A stretch of 64,000 nucleotides of DNA from Stappia sp. MMSF_3263 (GTDB taxonomy: Bacteria > Pseudomonadota > Alphaproteobacteria > Rhizobiales > Stappiaceae), in contig NZ_JASHIK010000005.1 of the NCBI RefSeq assembly GCF_030733745.1, positions 62,001 to 126,000 of the forward strand, in the 5' to 3' direction. Shown here one piece after another: positions 10,869 through 18,587 of the stretch (its first letter is position 1; the number at the start of each line of letters is the position of its first letter). Made by a program: the position numbers and the translations under genes. Under the pieces are notes generated by a model, which searched no databases, was not told the DNA's origin, and worked only from the letters and a program-made list of their open reading frames with translations.

Positions 10869-11411
10869 TCACCCAGGATCCTGGCGTTCGGCTTGCGAGG
10901 CGGTTCTTGCAACGCGCGAGACCTTCTGGAGCGCGTGCAGTTGTGAACGGAAAGCCTGGAATGGCTCCAGGCGCTTGGGGAGCGGGAGCTTTTCGACGGA
11001 TGGCGCTGACCAGTGCAGCGGATCGTCGGCGAAAAGCCGATACGTGCTGCGGTAGTCGAAGCCGTGTTCGGCGGCCTCATTGCGATCCGCTGCGAAGAGC
11101 ACCTGTGCTATTCCGGCAAAGCGCGCGCTCATGTAGCACATTGCGCAGGGCTCGCCCGAAGCCAGGAGCGTGGCGCCCGACAGGCTGGGTGTGCCGCATG
11201 TGCGGCAGGCGTCCCGTATCGCCTCGACTTCGGCATGCGCGGTCGGATCGTGGCGCTCCCGGACGCGGTTGACGCCGCGTCCGAGAATGTTGCCGTTGCG
11301 GTCGACCACGAGAGCGGTGAACGGAATGCCGCCTTCGTGAACATGATCCGTGGAAAAGGCCACGGTATCCTCCATGAGTTTCCGGTAGCGGGACGCTGAT
11401 CCGGCGCACAT
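10869..11411 (-). CDS. nucleoside/nucleobase deaminase (CDA-fold)
   Basis: Zinc-dependent deaminase of the cytidine/guanine/tRNA-adenosine deaminase superfamily, 180 residues. The zinc site is complete: TAHAEVEAI gives the histidine and proton-shuttle glutamate, and SGEPCAMCYMS gives the two cysteines. The overall look is closest to guanine deaminase-like proteins rather than TadA. The ATG at 11411 overlaps the stop of the upstream SMR gene (TGATG), so it is the last gene of a minus-strand unit DsbA-like / SMR / SMR / deaminase. The substrate is unknown; a nitrogen-rich base that the SMR pair might export is a guess. Confidence 0.8.
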   Translation of the reverse strand: MCAGSASRYRKLMEDTVAFSTDHVHEGGIPFTALVVDRNGNILGRGVNRVRERHDPTAHAEVEAIRDACRTCGTPSLSGATLLASGEPCAMCYMSARFAGIAQVLFAADRNEAAEHGFDYRSTYRLFADDPLHWSAPSVEKLPLPKRLEPFQAFRSQLHALQKVSRVARTASQAERQDPG

Positions 11412-11785
11412 CAGTGCTGCCCCTGGAGCTTCGCGCTGTCGGCAAGCTTGAGCCAGACGACACCGCCGATGATGACCGCAAGCCAGACTGCCTGCGCGAT
11501 GGTGAGCTGCTCGCCGAGAAGCACGCTGCCGAACGCGGCCGCGCCGACGGATCCGATGCCTGCCCATACCGCGTAGCCGATGCCCACATCGATGGTGCGC
11601 AAGGCAACGCTGAGGAAGTAAAGCGTCAGCAGGAAGAAGACGATGGCTGCAACCGACCAACCGAGGACGGTGAAGGCCTCACTGCCGCCGACGCTGAGCG
11701 CGTATCCGATCTCGAAGGCTCCGGCGAGGAGCAGGCTTATCCATGCGCGTGTGCTGCTTGCGGTGTCCTGATTTGACTTCGTCAT
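11411..11785 (-). CDS. SMR-family transporter, second subunit
   Basis: Small multidrug resistance protein, 124 residues, with four membrane helices. The essential membrane glutamate is Glu25 in LLLAGAFEIGYAL. The loop GIGYAVWAGIGSVGAA carries the conserved YAVW and GxG of helix 3. Its extra N-terminal and C-terminal tails (about 13 residues at each end) differ from the adjacent SMR gene. Paired SMR genes generally form heterodimeric proton-coupled exporters of cations (EbrAB, YkkCD type). It is 54 bases downstream of its partner and overlaps the deaminase. Confidence 0.9.
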   Translation of the reverse strand: MTKSNQDTASSTRAWISLLLAGAFEIGYALSVGGSEAFTVLGWSVAAIVFFLLTLYFLSVALRTIDVGIGYAVWAGIGSVGAAAFGSVLLGEQLTIAQAVWLAVIIGGVVWLKLADSAKLQGQH

Positions 11786-11839
11786 GTCGAAAATCCTTGA
11801 AACTGGTGGAAACTGGGGAGGTTCTGGAGGTTGGTTTCG

Positions 11840-12160
11840 TTACGCCGCGCCGCTGAGGCGCAGGCCGACGACGCCACCGACAACAAGAAGAATGCCGAGG
11901 GTCTTCTTCCAGTTGAGCGTCTGGCCGAAGAACAGCACGCCCAGGACGACGATCCCGACGCCGGCCGCGGAGGTCCAGATGGCGTAGCCCACGCCGACAT
12001 CGAAGGTGAGAAGGGCAAGGCTGAGGAAGAATGTCGCGACAGCCCCGCTGACGAGGGTCGCGGCGGTCCATCCGACATGGGTGAACCCCTTTGCCTTGCC
12101 CGCGCTGATTGCAACCGCGATCTCCAGGATCACGGCAATTCCAAGATAGAGCCAGCTCAT
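11840..12160 (-). CDS. SMR-family transporter, first subunit
   Basis: Four-helix SMR protein, 106 residues, the usual length. The membrane glutamate is Glu13 in GIAVILEIAVAIS, and helix 3 contains VGYAIWTSAAGVG. It forms the probable partner of the SMR protein encoded just downstream. The gap to the upstream DsbA-like gene is about 30 bases, so the two are likely co-transcribed. Substrates could be quaternary amines or guanidinium-type ions; the sequence does not decide. Confidence 0.9.
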   Translation of the reverse strand: MSWLYLGIAVILEIAVAISAGKAKGFTHVGWTAATLVSGAVATFFLSLALLTFDVGVGYAIWTSAAGVGIVVLGVLFFGQTLNWKKTLGILLVVGGVVGLRLSGAA

Positions 12161-12189
12161 CGTATTTTCCTTTCAAGGGTATGGTGTGG

Positions 12190-12858
12190 TCAGGCGTTTG
12201 CCTGCTGTGGTGCCAGGGGTGTTTCGAGGTCCTGGATTGCCCGCCGCAATTCATCCAGCGGCGGCGTTCCGCGGAAAATCCGCTCGCCGACGACGATCGT
12301 CGGAACCGAGGTAATGGCCATGTCTTCGCGGGCGTGGCGGAGGGCTTCGCGATGACGCGCCGCATAGGCGCCGCTCTCCAGCGCCGCACGGGCCTCTCGC
12401 GCATCGAGACCGGCCTCGACCGCAAGTCCGATCAGAACTTCGGGGTCGCCGATGTCGCTGCCTTCCTGAAAGAAGGCGCGCAGCACCCGCATGGAGTAGG
12501 GGTGGTCGAGACCCTTGTCCTGCGCCATGGCCAGAAGCTCGAACGCCTTTGCCGTGCGGGGCTGGGGCGAGATCGAGGGCAACTGGATGCGCACGCCCAG
12601 CTGTTCTGCACGCGGGTAGACAGCGTTTTTCCAGACTGCCGGCAGGTAGCCGTCTTCCACGCGCAAGGTGGGAACCGGTTCGGGGCGCAGTTCGAAAGCG
12701 CGCCAGTTTATGGAGATGTCCCTGCCGCCGATCGCCTCCGACAAGACGTTCTCCGCCAAAAGGCAGAACGGGCAGACATAGTCGGAGTAGACGATTACTT
12801 GGGGCCTTTGCGCACGGTCCGCCTGGGCGCTTTCAGCAACTCCCGGCAACGTTGTCAT
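12190..12858 (-). CDS. DsbA/FrnE-family thioredoxin-fold oxidoreductase
   Basis: A 222-residue protein of the DSBA-like family (FrnE, 2-hydroxychromene-2-carboxylate isomerase relatives). The active site near the N-terminus reads SDYVCPFCLLA, a complete CxxC; the cis-proline region is TSVPTIVVG. There is no signal peptide, so it probably works in the cytoplasm, as FrnE proteins do. It is the first gene of the minus-strand unit with the two SMR exporters and the deaminase, and is divergent from a LysR regulator, which probably controls it. Confidence 0.85.
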   Translation of the reverse strand: MTTLPGVAESAQADRAQRPQVIVYSDYVCPFCLLAENVLSEAIGGRDISINWRAFELRPEPVPTLRVEDGYLPAVWKNAVYPRAEQLGVRIQLPSISPQPRTAKAFELLAMAQDKGLDHPYSMRVLRAFFQEGSDIGDPEVLIGLAVEAGLDAREARAALESGAYAARHREALRHAREDMAITSVPTIVVGERIFRGTPPLDELRRAIQDLETPLAPQQANA

Positions 12859-12894
12859 GTGTTTCTCCTTGCTGGTGGATGACTGTTGCCATTG

Positions 12895-12964
12895 GAGATA
12901 TCAGCCGTGGAAAAGCCTGGCCAAAGCGGATATCTCAGGTCCACGATGAATCAGATTCATCGTG
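12895..12964. promoter_or_regulatory. operator region between DsbA-like operon and LysR gene
   Basis: A perfect 23-bp palindrome spans 12942-12964: CACGATGAATC, central A, GATTCATCGTG. Left of it, GAGATATC (12895-12902) and GATATCTC (12929-12936) form a second, interrupted dyad. Both lie between divergent genes, as expected for a LysR-type regulator's recognition and activation sites (known family behaviour). Binding itself is inferred. Confidence 0.65.
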
Positions 12965-12988
12965 ACGGCGTGACTGATCCAGGAGATC

Positions 12989-13909
12989 GTGACCTTGCGA
13001 AAGCTTCCGCCACTTCACGGCCTGCGGGCCTTCGAAGCCGCCGCGCGGCATCTGCATTTCACGCGCGCGGCCGAGGAACTGCACCTCACGCCGACCGCGA
13101 TCAGCCATCAGGTGAGGCAATTGGAGGAAATCCTGGGCGTCGAGCTGTTTCGGCGCTACCCGCGCCCGGTGAGGCTTTCGCCCGCGGGCGAGAAGCTGTT
13201 TCCGGTGCTCAGGGATTCCCTCGATCGCATTGCCGCTGCCATCGGGCAGCTTTCCGATGCCCAGGACGGACCGCTGCGCCTGTCCGTGACCATGGCCTTT
13301 GCCAGCAGATGGCTGATGCCCCGGCTTCCGCACCTGCGCGAGCAGACAGGGCTCAGCCTGGAGATCGAGGCGAATGACGACGTGGCGGACCTGCACGCCT
13401 CGGGTGTCGACATGGCGATCCGCTATGCCGAGCGACCCGGTGCGGACGCCGAGTGGCATCGGCTGTTTCCCGACCGCATCATCCCGGTCTGTGCGCCCGG
13501 CCTGTTGTCAGGCCGGGAACAGCTTTCACCGGATGAGATCCTCGCATTGCCGTTGCTGCACTATCGGTGGAGGTCCGGGTCAGCCAATGCGCCGAACTGG
13601 GAGCGATGGCAGGCCCGCGCACAGGCGGATCCCGGCCGACCGTACATCACCCAGACGTTTTCCGAGGAAGTCCACGCGCTTGACGCAGCCGTAGCCGGCC
13701 AGGGAGCCGTGCTGGCCTCCGAGCTGCTCGTCAGCGACCAATTGAACACAGGCACGCTCGTCCAGCTTTCAGATGTCTCGCTGCCCGGCCCGACATACTG
13801 GGCGGTGTTCCTGACCAGCCACCCGGCGAAGGAGCGCTTGCGGCTGTTACTCGACTGGTTTCGAGAGCAAGCTGTTCTTTTTCAGTTCAGCCGCAATTCT
13901 GCTACTTGA
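12989..13909 (+). CDS. LysR-family regulator, GcvA-like
   Basis: A 306-residue LysR-type regulator. The N-terminal winged helix reads PPLHGLRAFEAAARHLHFTRAAEELHL then TPTAISHQVRQLEE, typical of the GcvA subgroup. The effector domain follows (SVTMAFASRWLMPRL, HYRWRSG). The GTG at 12989 is only three bases from AGGAG; TTG at 12995 has better spacing (9) and would shorten the protein by two residues. It is divergent from the DsbA/SMR/deaminase genes with a 23-bp palindrome between. Its 3' end overlaps the convergent YheO-like gene by eight bases. Confidence 0.9.
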   Translation: MTLRKLPPLHGLRAFEAAARHLHFTRAAEELHLTPTAISHQVRQLEEILGVELFRRYPRPVRLSPAGEKLFPVLRDSLDRIAAAIGQLSDAQDGPLRLSVTMAFASRWLMPRLPHLREQTGLSLEIEANDDVADLHASGVDMAIRYAERPGADAEWHRLFPDRIIPVCAPGLLSGREQLSPDEILALPLLHYRWRSGSANAPNWERWQARAQADPGRPYITQTFSEEVHALDAAVAGQGAVLASELLVSDQLNTGTLVQLSDVSLPGPTYWAVFLTSHPAKERLRLLLDWFREQAVLFQFSRNSAT

Positions 13910-14528
13910 TATAGTAGTAAATACTGCTGCGCGATGCGCCGAGTGCCTTCGCGACCTCATCGATCGAGCCTTTCAGCGACATCATTCCCAAGTCTTGCAG
14001 GTGGGCCATCAGGTCGCGCTTCTCGGAAGTGTTGAGCGATCTGGGGTCCTTGTTTCGTGCAAGCGCAAAGTCGCGAACACATTTGATGATGTCATCGGAT
14101 CGCGGTGCCTGGATACGTTCAGAGACGCCCTCAATATCGCGGATCTCAGTCAATCTTCCAATGTAATCGGCCATTCCATTCAGGTATGAGACGTCAACGT
14201 TCAAGCAGATTGCCGCGACATAGGCGCCTTTGCTGTCCTTCAATCCAATTGACGTGCTCTTAACAATCCGGCCGTCGGACAGCGTATTTGCGTAGTTGAC
14301 CAGCTTGTCCGGAAAATTTGAGTCGGAGATGCGGGCAAGTCCCAACTCGGTCGCCGGATCGCCGACCGATCTACCTGAAATATTGTTCTCAATCTTGACG
14401 ATCGCATGCGACGGATTGGTGAGGTCGTGCAGCACGACCTCGCAGATCGGCGCGAAGGTTTCTGCCAAAGCATCGGCGATCTTGGACGCCTCGCGAAGAA
14501 TGAGGTCGTGCTCGGTCTGTTTTGACAT
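13902..14528 (-). CDS. YheO/DauR-like PAS and helix-turn-helix regulator
   Basis: Transcriptional regulator of about 208 residues. Residues to about 120 match a YheO-type PAS domain (CEVVLHDLTNPSHAIVKI, ISGRSVGDPAT, LSDGRIVKSTS), and the C-terminus is a DauR-type helix-turn-helix (IDEVAKALGASRSSIYYYIK). DauR-type proteins are known to control D-amino acid catabolism. The start at 14528 (MSKQTEHD) is preferred; another ATG 18 bases upstream sits inside an operator-like dyad. It is divergent from a RidA / PLP enzyme / symporter operon, its probable target. Base composition is visibly lower in GC than most neighbours, which may mean recent transfer. Confidence 0.85.
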   Translation of the reverse strand: MSKQTEHDLILREASKIADALAETFAPICEVVLHDLTNPSHAIVKIENNISGRSVGDPATELGLARISDSNFPDKLVNYANTLSDGRIVKSTSIGLKDSKGAYVAAICLNVDVSYLNGMADYIGRLTEIRDIEGVSERIQAPRSDDIIKCVRDFALARNKDPRSLNTSEKRDLMAHLQDLGMMSLKGSIDEVAKALGASRSSIYYYIK

Positions 14529-14584
14529 TTCGTCCGCTTTCAACATTTTGTCATTGACATATGATCAGTTTTTGACATTTTGTC
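14524..14584. promoter_or_regulatory. three ACA-N3-TGT-like dyads between YheO-like regulator and ridA
   Basis: Three copies of a short dyad: GACATTTTGTC at 14574-14584 (perfect), ACATTTTGT at 14543-14551 (perfect 9-mer), and GACATTTCGTC at 14524-14534 (imperfect, covering the regulator start codon). Centres are 32 and 18 bases apart. TTGACA at 14572-14577 overlaps the rightmost dyad and could be the -35 of the ridA operon. The layout suggests a repressor that controls both directions. Confidence 0.6.
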
Positions 14585-14652
14585 TAAAGGGTCAATAGGC
14601 GCGATGTCGCGAGGACCGGATATTCCCAAGGCGGCACAAGGAAAGCGAGCGA

Positions 14653-15033
14653 ATGGCAATCGATCTCATTGAAACTCCCGAAGCGGCACTTCCGCTCGGG
14701 CACTACTCCCAGGCCGTCGCGCATCAAGGCACTCTCTATCTGTCGGGTATCCTGCCGGTGGCGATCGACGGCGACCCCTTCGCCGTTCGGCCGTTTGACG
14801 AACAGGCCGACCTCGTCCTCGCCCACGCCGGGGCGATCCTCGCGAAAGCCGGCGCGAGTGTTGCCGACATCGTCAAGGTCTCGATTTACGTCACCGACAT
14901 TTCCAACTGGGCGGGTTTTGACGCGCGCTATGCCCGGTTTGTCGGCGACCACAAGCCGGCACGCGCGGTGATCCCGGTTCCCGCGCTCCATCATGGCTTC
15001 GACATCGAACTCGAGCTGATCGCCGCCGTCTAA
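14653..15033 (+). CDS. RidA-family enamine/imine deaminase
   Basis: A 126-residue member of the RidA (YjgF/YER057c/UK114) family, which hydrolyses reactive 2-aminoacrylate-type enamines made by PLP enzymes. It has family positions GHYSQAVAHQGTLYLSGILPV, ADIVKVSIYVTDI and the late PVPALHHGFDIELELIA, but lacks the arginine typical of canonical RidA (VPALHHG in place of the R-containing motif), so it may be an Rid subgroup with a narrower role. AAGGAAAG precedes the ATG. It is the first gene of a three-gene unit with a PLP enzyme ten bases downstream. Confidence 0.85.
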   Translation: MAIDLIETPEAALPLGHYSQAVAHQGTLYLSGILPVAIDGDPFAVRPFDEQADLVLAHAGAILAKAGASVADIVKVSIYVTDISNWAGFDARYARFVGDHKPARAVIPVPALHHGFDIELELIAAV

Positions 15034-15043
15034 GGATAGAACC

Positions 15044-16180
15044 ATGCTCCACTCAACACCCCCGGCCTTCGTCGATCCTCGCACCGGCGCCCGTCTGCCC
15101 ATCGATACGCTCGCCTGGCGTTCTGACGATGGAAATCCACTCATGACGAGCGATCTGGGGGGACTCAAGCGCGCGGACATTCGCGCCGAGGTTCGTACGA
15201 TTTGGCGCTACGCTGCCGCGCTTCCGGTAGAAATCGCGGAGCCGGTGTCGCTGGGCGAGGGAATGACGCCACTCGTTGAGGCGGACATCGACGGCATCTC
15301 GTGCCGGCTGAAGCTCGAATGGTTCGCACCAACCGGCTCCTTCAAGGATCGTGGTGCTTCGGTTCTCATCTCCCACCTGCGTTCCCTTGGCATCACCTCG
15401 GTGGTGGAAGACAGTTCCGGCAATGGCGGCGCAGCCATTGCCGCTTATGGCGCGGCAGCCGGCATGGCGGTGGGCATCTTCGTGCCGCACTACACGCAGC
15501 CGGCCAAGATCGCCCAGCTTCGCGCATACGGGGCCGAAGTGACGCTCGTGCCCGGCACGCGCCAGGACACGGAAACGGCCGCGATCCAGGAGGCGGAGCG
15601 CACCTACTACGCCAGCCACAACTGGCACCCGATGTTCCTGCAGGGCACCAAGACGCTCGGCTACGAGATCTGGGAAGACCTCGGCTTCCGTGCGCCCGAC
15701 AACATCATTATTCCGGCCGCGGCCGGCAGCAACGTGCTCGGGTGCCATATTGCCTTTCGTGAGCTTCTTGCCGCCGGGGAGATCGCGAAGATGCCCCGGA
15801 TATTCGTCACACAGCCCGGGAATTGCTGTCCGGTCCATCACGCTCTCCATCCGGAAATCCTGGGTGGCCGAGCGCCGGACTATTCCTCGACGGTTGCCGA
15901 GGGGACGGCAATTCGCAATCCGATCCGGCTTGGCGAGATGGTCGCCGCAATTCGCGGAACCGGAGGGGACAGCACCGCGGTGGCGGAGGCCGATATCATC
16001 GCGACGGCCAAGCGCCTCGCCGCAAAGGGGTTCTACACGGAGCCGACCTCGGCCCACGCGGTGGCCGGGCTGAGACAGTTCGTTGAAGCCGGCCGGATTG
16101 GACGCGATGAGGAGACGGTTGTGATTCTGACCGGCTCCGGGCTCAAGGCGACGCAATTCTACGCCGATCAGTTCGGCTGA
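15044..16180 (+). CDS. threonine synthase-like PLP-dependent lyase
   Basis: Fold-type II PLP enzyme of 378 residues. The PLP lysine lies in the motif PTGSFKDRGAS, followed by the asparagine motif EDSSGNGGAAIAAYGA. The phosphate-binding loop and the C-terminal ILTGSGLKATQFY are as in threonine synthases. Although threonine synthase-like, its position between a RidA protein and a dicarboxylate symporter, next to a DauR-like regulator, points to catabolism: beta-elimination from a substituted serine or hydroxy amino acid, with RidA clearing the enamine. This is inference; true threonine synthase (ThrC) activity cannot be excluded. Confidence 0.8.
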   Translation: MLHSTPPAFVDPRTGARLPIDTLAWRSDDGNPLMTSDLGGLKRADIRAEVRTIWRYAAALPVEIAEPVSLGEGMTPLVEADIDGISCRLKLEWFAPTGSFKDRGASVLISHLRSLGITSVVEDSSGNGGAAIAAYGAAAGMAVGIFVPHYTQPAKIAQLRAYGAEVTLVPGTRQDTETAAIQEAERTYYASHNWHPMFLQGTKTLGYEIWEDLGFRAPDNIIIPAAAGSNVLGCHIAFRELLAAGEIAKMPRIFVTQPGNCCPVHHALHPEILGGRAPDYSSTVAEGTAIRNPIRLGEMVAAIRGTGGDSTAVAEADIIATAKRLAAKGFYTEPTSAHAVAGLRQFVEAGRIGRDEETVVILTGSGLKATQFYADQFG

Positions 16181-16334
16181 CCGCAGCCGCTTTCTTCGCC
16201 AGGTACTTCGACAGGTTCGTTTGAACGCTCCGCCACATTCGGCGAGGCGCGGACCTGCTTGTGCCGAAAACCGCCGGTTGCAGGGGAGTGCGGCCGGCGG
16301 CGACTGCAGTGAACGCCATCAAGGGAGGAACCAA

Positions 16335-17633
16335 ATGGCAACGCAATCAAGACGCGCGCACCCGTTCTCGGTCTGGACACGCATGCTTTTGTGGAAGCAA
16401 ATCGCCGTCGCTCTCGGTCTCGGATTGGCGCTCGGCGTGGCGCTCAACATGACCGGGAATGCCGCTGTCGCGGGCACGATCAAGCTTGTGGGCGACGCTT
16501 TCATAGCGGCGATCAAGATGCTCGTCGTGCCGCTGGTCTTTGTGTCCCTGGTGTGCGGGATGACTTCGGTCGCCGAGATCGGGCGCATGGGCCGCATCGG
16601 CGTCAAAACGCTCGCCTTCTATCTCGGCACAACGGCTTTCGCCGTCGCAATCGGGCTGCTGCTCGGGATATTGCTTGAGCCTGGTGCCGGTGTCGCGCTG
16701 GTTGCCGACGGAATGGTCGACGCCAAACAGGCCCCGCCGTTCGGCAAGCTTCTTGTCGGCATCATCCCCTCCAACCCCATCTCCGCAGCGGCCGATGGCA
16801 ACGTTCTGCAGATCATTTTCTTTGCGATCATCTTTGGTCTCGCGATCAACCTCGCCGGCGCGGCGGCGCAGCCGATCCGTGGCTTCTTCGAGGCGCTCAA
16901 CGCGGTCATCATGAAGCTGGCCGAAGTCGTCATCTCCTTCGCGCCCTATGGCGTCTTCGCGCTGATGACCTGGGTCGCGGGTACCTACGGACTCGAGATG
17001 CTCCTGCCGCTCGGGCTGATCATTCTGGCTGTTTATCTCGGCTGTCTCATACATGCCGTGGTCGTCTACGGATCGATCGTGGCATTCATGGCCAGGCTCA
17101 ACCCCGTGCGCTTCTTCCAAGGAGTCATCGAGCCCGCGATCGTCTCGTTCACAAGCACGTCCAGCGCCGGCACCCTGCCGGTGACGATGGCGGCCGCGAC
17201 GCGAAACCTTGGCGTGAAGAATTCGGTGGCAAGTTTCACCCTGCCGCTTGGCGCCACCATCAACATGGATGGCACGGCGCTGTATCAGGGCGTCACCGCC
17301 GTGTTCGTCGCGCAGGCCTTCGGCGTGACGTTGTCAGGCGCCGATTACGCGACAATTGTCGCCGCCGCGACACTCGCGTCGATCGGCACGGCCGGCGTTC
17401 CCGGTGGGGGCCTCATCATGCTTTCGATGGTGCTCACCTCGGTGGGACTGCCTTTGGAAGGTGTGGCGATCATCGCAGGCATCGACCGTATCCTCGACAT
17501 GGCCCGCACCACGCTCAATGTGGTGGGAGACTGCGCCTGTACCGTGCTTGTCGCCAAGTCCGAGGGAGAGGTTGATCTCGATGCCTTCAACACTCCGCAC
17601 GTGATGGCGGCGCCGAAACTCGGAACTGGCTGA
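16335..17633 (+). CDS. dicarboxylate/amino acid:cation symporter (DAACS family)
   Basis: Inner-membrane symporter of 432 residues, DctA/GltP type, for Na+ or H+ coupled uptake of dicarboxylates or acidic and neutral amino acids. Signature parts are the serine-rich re-entrant loop in SFTSTSSAGTLPVTM, the NMDGTALYQG motif of helix 7 and the C-terminal region ILDMARTTLNVVGDC. AGGGAGG lies six bases before the ATG at 16335. It ends the ridA / PLP enzyme unit about 150 bases downstream of the lyase gene. The most likely role is to import the substrate of that lyase. Confidence 0.9.
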   Translation: MATQSRRAHPFSVWTRMLLWKQIAVALGLGLALGVALNMTGNAAVAGTIKLVGDAFIAAIKMLVVPLVFVSLVCGMTSVAEIGRMGRIGVKTLAFYLGTTAFAVAIGLLLGILLEPGAGVALVADGMVDAKQAPPFGKLLVGIIPSNPISAAADGNVLQIIFFAIIFGLAINLAGAAAQPIRGFFEALNAVIMKLAEVVISFAPYGVFALMTWVAGTYGLEMLLPLGLIILAVYLGCLIHAVVVYGSIVAFMARLNPVRFFQGVIEPAIVSFTSTSSAGTLPVTMAAATRNLGVKNSVASFTLPLGATINMDGTALYQGVTAVFVAQAFGVTLSGADYATIVAAATLASIGTAGVPGGGLIMLSMVLTSVGLPLEGVAIIAGIDRILDMARTTLNVVGDCACTVLVAKSEGEVDLDAFNTPHVMAAPKLGTG

Positions 17634-17695
17634 GGGCGACCGGGGCCGAACCGAGCCAGTCGAGCGAAGGCAACACTCTCGTTCGGGAAAACAGG

Positions 17696-17717
17696 CCGCC
17701 CCGCGTTGCCGGGGCGG
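17696..17717. terminator. hairpin after the symporter gene
   Basis: CCGCCCCG, loop CGTTGC, CGGGGCGG: a perfect 8-bp stem about 60 bases after the symporter stop. Only a weak T content follows (ATCATTC), so it is a likely but imperfect terminator. Confidence 0.55.
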
Positions 17718-17870
17718 ATCATTCGTCAGAATCCGAGGTAGATGGCAGCCTAGCGAGCCGGAGAGAGGTTCCCCGCAGCTCAACGGGTGCGCGAAGGTGA
17801 ACATTCTGACATCACCCATCAGCAGCCCTCGCTTATGATCCCTTCTTACGGAATCACACAGGAGTGAACT

Positions 17871-18266
17871 ATGCCTCACAAAGGAAGCTGCCATTGCGGC
17901 GCAACGCAGTTTGAGATCGACTTTACGCCTGAAACCGCAACCCGCTGCAATTGCTCATTTTGCACCAAGCGCGGGGCGCTCTGGATCTATGGCGCCCCCG
18001 ATCAGTTTCGGCTTCTCACGCCGATGGAGAAAAACGCGCGCTATTCACCGACTTGGGAAGAGAACAGACACTATTTCTGCGCCACATGTGGCTGTACAAC
18101 GTTCTCGGACAACCCCGACTATTCAGTTTTCGCCACCGATCCTGAGAACGCCGAAGCGCAATTCGATCCGACGAAGCGCCGAATTTCGGTCAATCTCTGG
18201 CTGCTCGATGATTTCGACATCGAGGCGGTTCCTGTCGAGCAGGTTGACGGGCGCAGTGGCTGGTAA
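17871..18266 (+). CDS. GFA-family zinc protein (glutathione-dependent formaldehyde-activating-like)
   Basis: A 131-residue GFA-family protein. Zinc ligands are visible as GSCHCGATQFEI, then CNCSFCTKRGALW, then FCATCGCTTFSDN. The founding member binds glutathione and formaldehyde, but most small relatives have no proven activity. AGGAG is placed seven bases before the ATG. It is a single gene between the symporter and a gene-free stretch with a broken LysR start. Confidence 0.85.
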   Translation: MPHKGSCHCGATQFEIDFTPETATRCNCSFCTKRGALWIYGAPDQFRLLTPMEKNARYSPTWEENRHYFCATCGCTTFSDNPDYSVFATDPENAEAQFDPTKRRISVNLWLLDDFDIEAVPVEQVDGRSGW

Positions 18267-18585
18267 TCACATTGAGCCGGCTTTGACCTCGGTGAGGTCC
18301 CAAACGATGCATCTTGGCGACAGCGCATGCTGCGGTGGAAAATTGCCGCGCCTCTCAATACGATGGTGGTGCCGTTGGCCAGTGTGTTTGAACTGCCAGA
18401 AGGTGCAAATCAGCCGCCGAGCCGCTTTGCGAGCGGATGTTGAGAGCGCCTGTAATCAGAGAGAATGTCACTCCCGAACGGTTCGGTCACCGTTTACTAA
18501 GCGCCCGTCAAGCGCCAGGCGATTGCGATGAGAATGGCGCTGCGGCAGCTCCACTATCTTTCAATCGCCGCGGAGGCAGGAAGTT
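18267..18585. other. gene-poor stretch with inverted repeat and LysR stump
   Basis: About 320 bases with no intact gene. It contains an interrupted dyad AACGGT / ACCGTT near 18478-18496 and, at its right end, the first codons of a LysR-type gene that is cut off. It looks like a former gene junction. Confidence 0.5.
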
Positions 18586-18587
18586 TC
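18528..18587 (+). pseudogene. LysR-family gene stump (first 20 codons)
   Basis: From ATG 18528 the frame reads MRMALRQLHYLSIAAEAGSF, the classical N-terminus of a LysR-type regulator (compare MELRQLRYFVAVAEEGSF). The similarity stops exactly where the convergent nitronate monooxygenase gene ends; the continuing frame is not LysR-like. This suggests a deletion or insertion joined the two. Confidence 0.6.
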
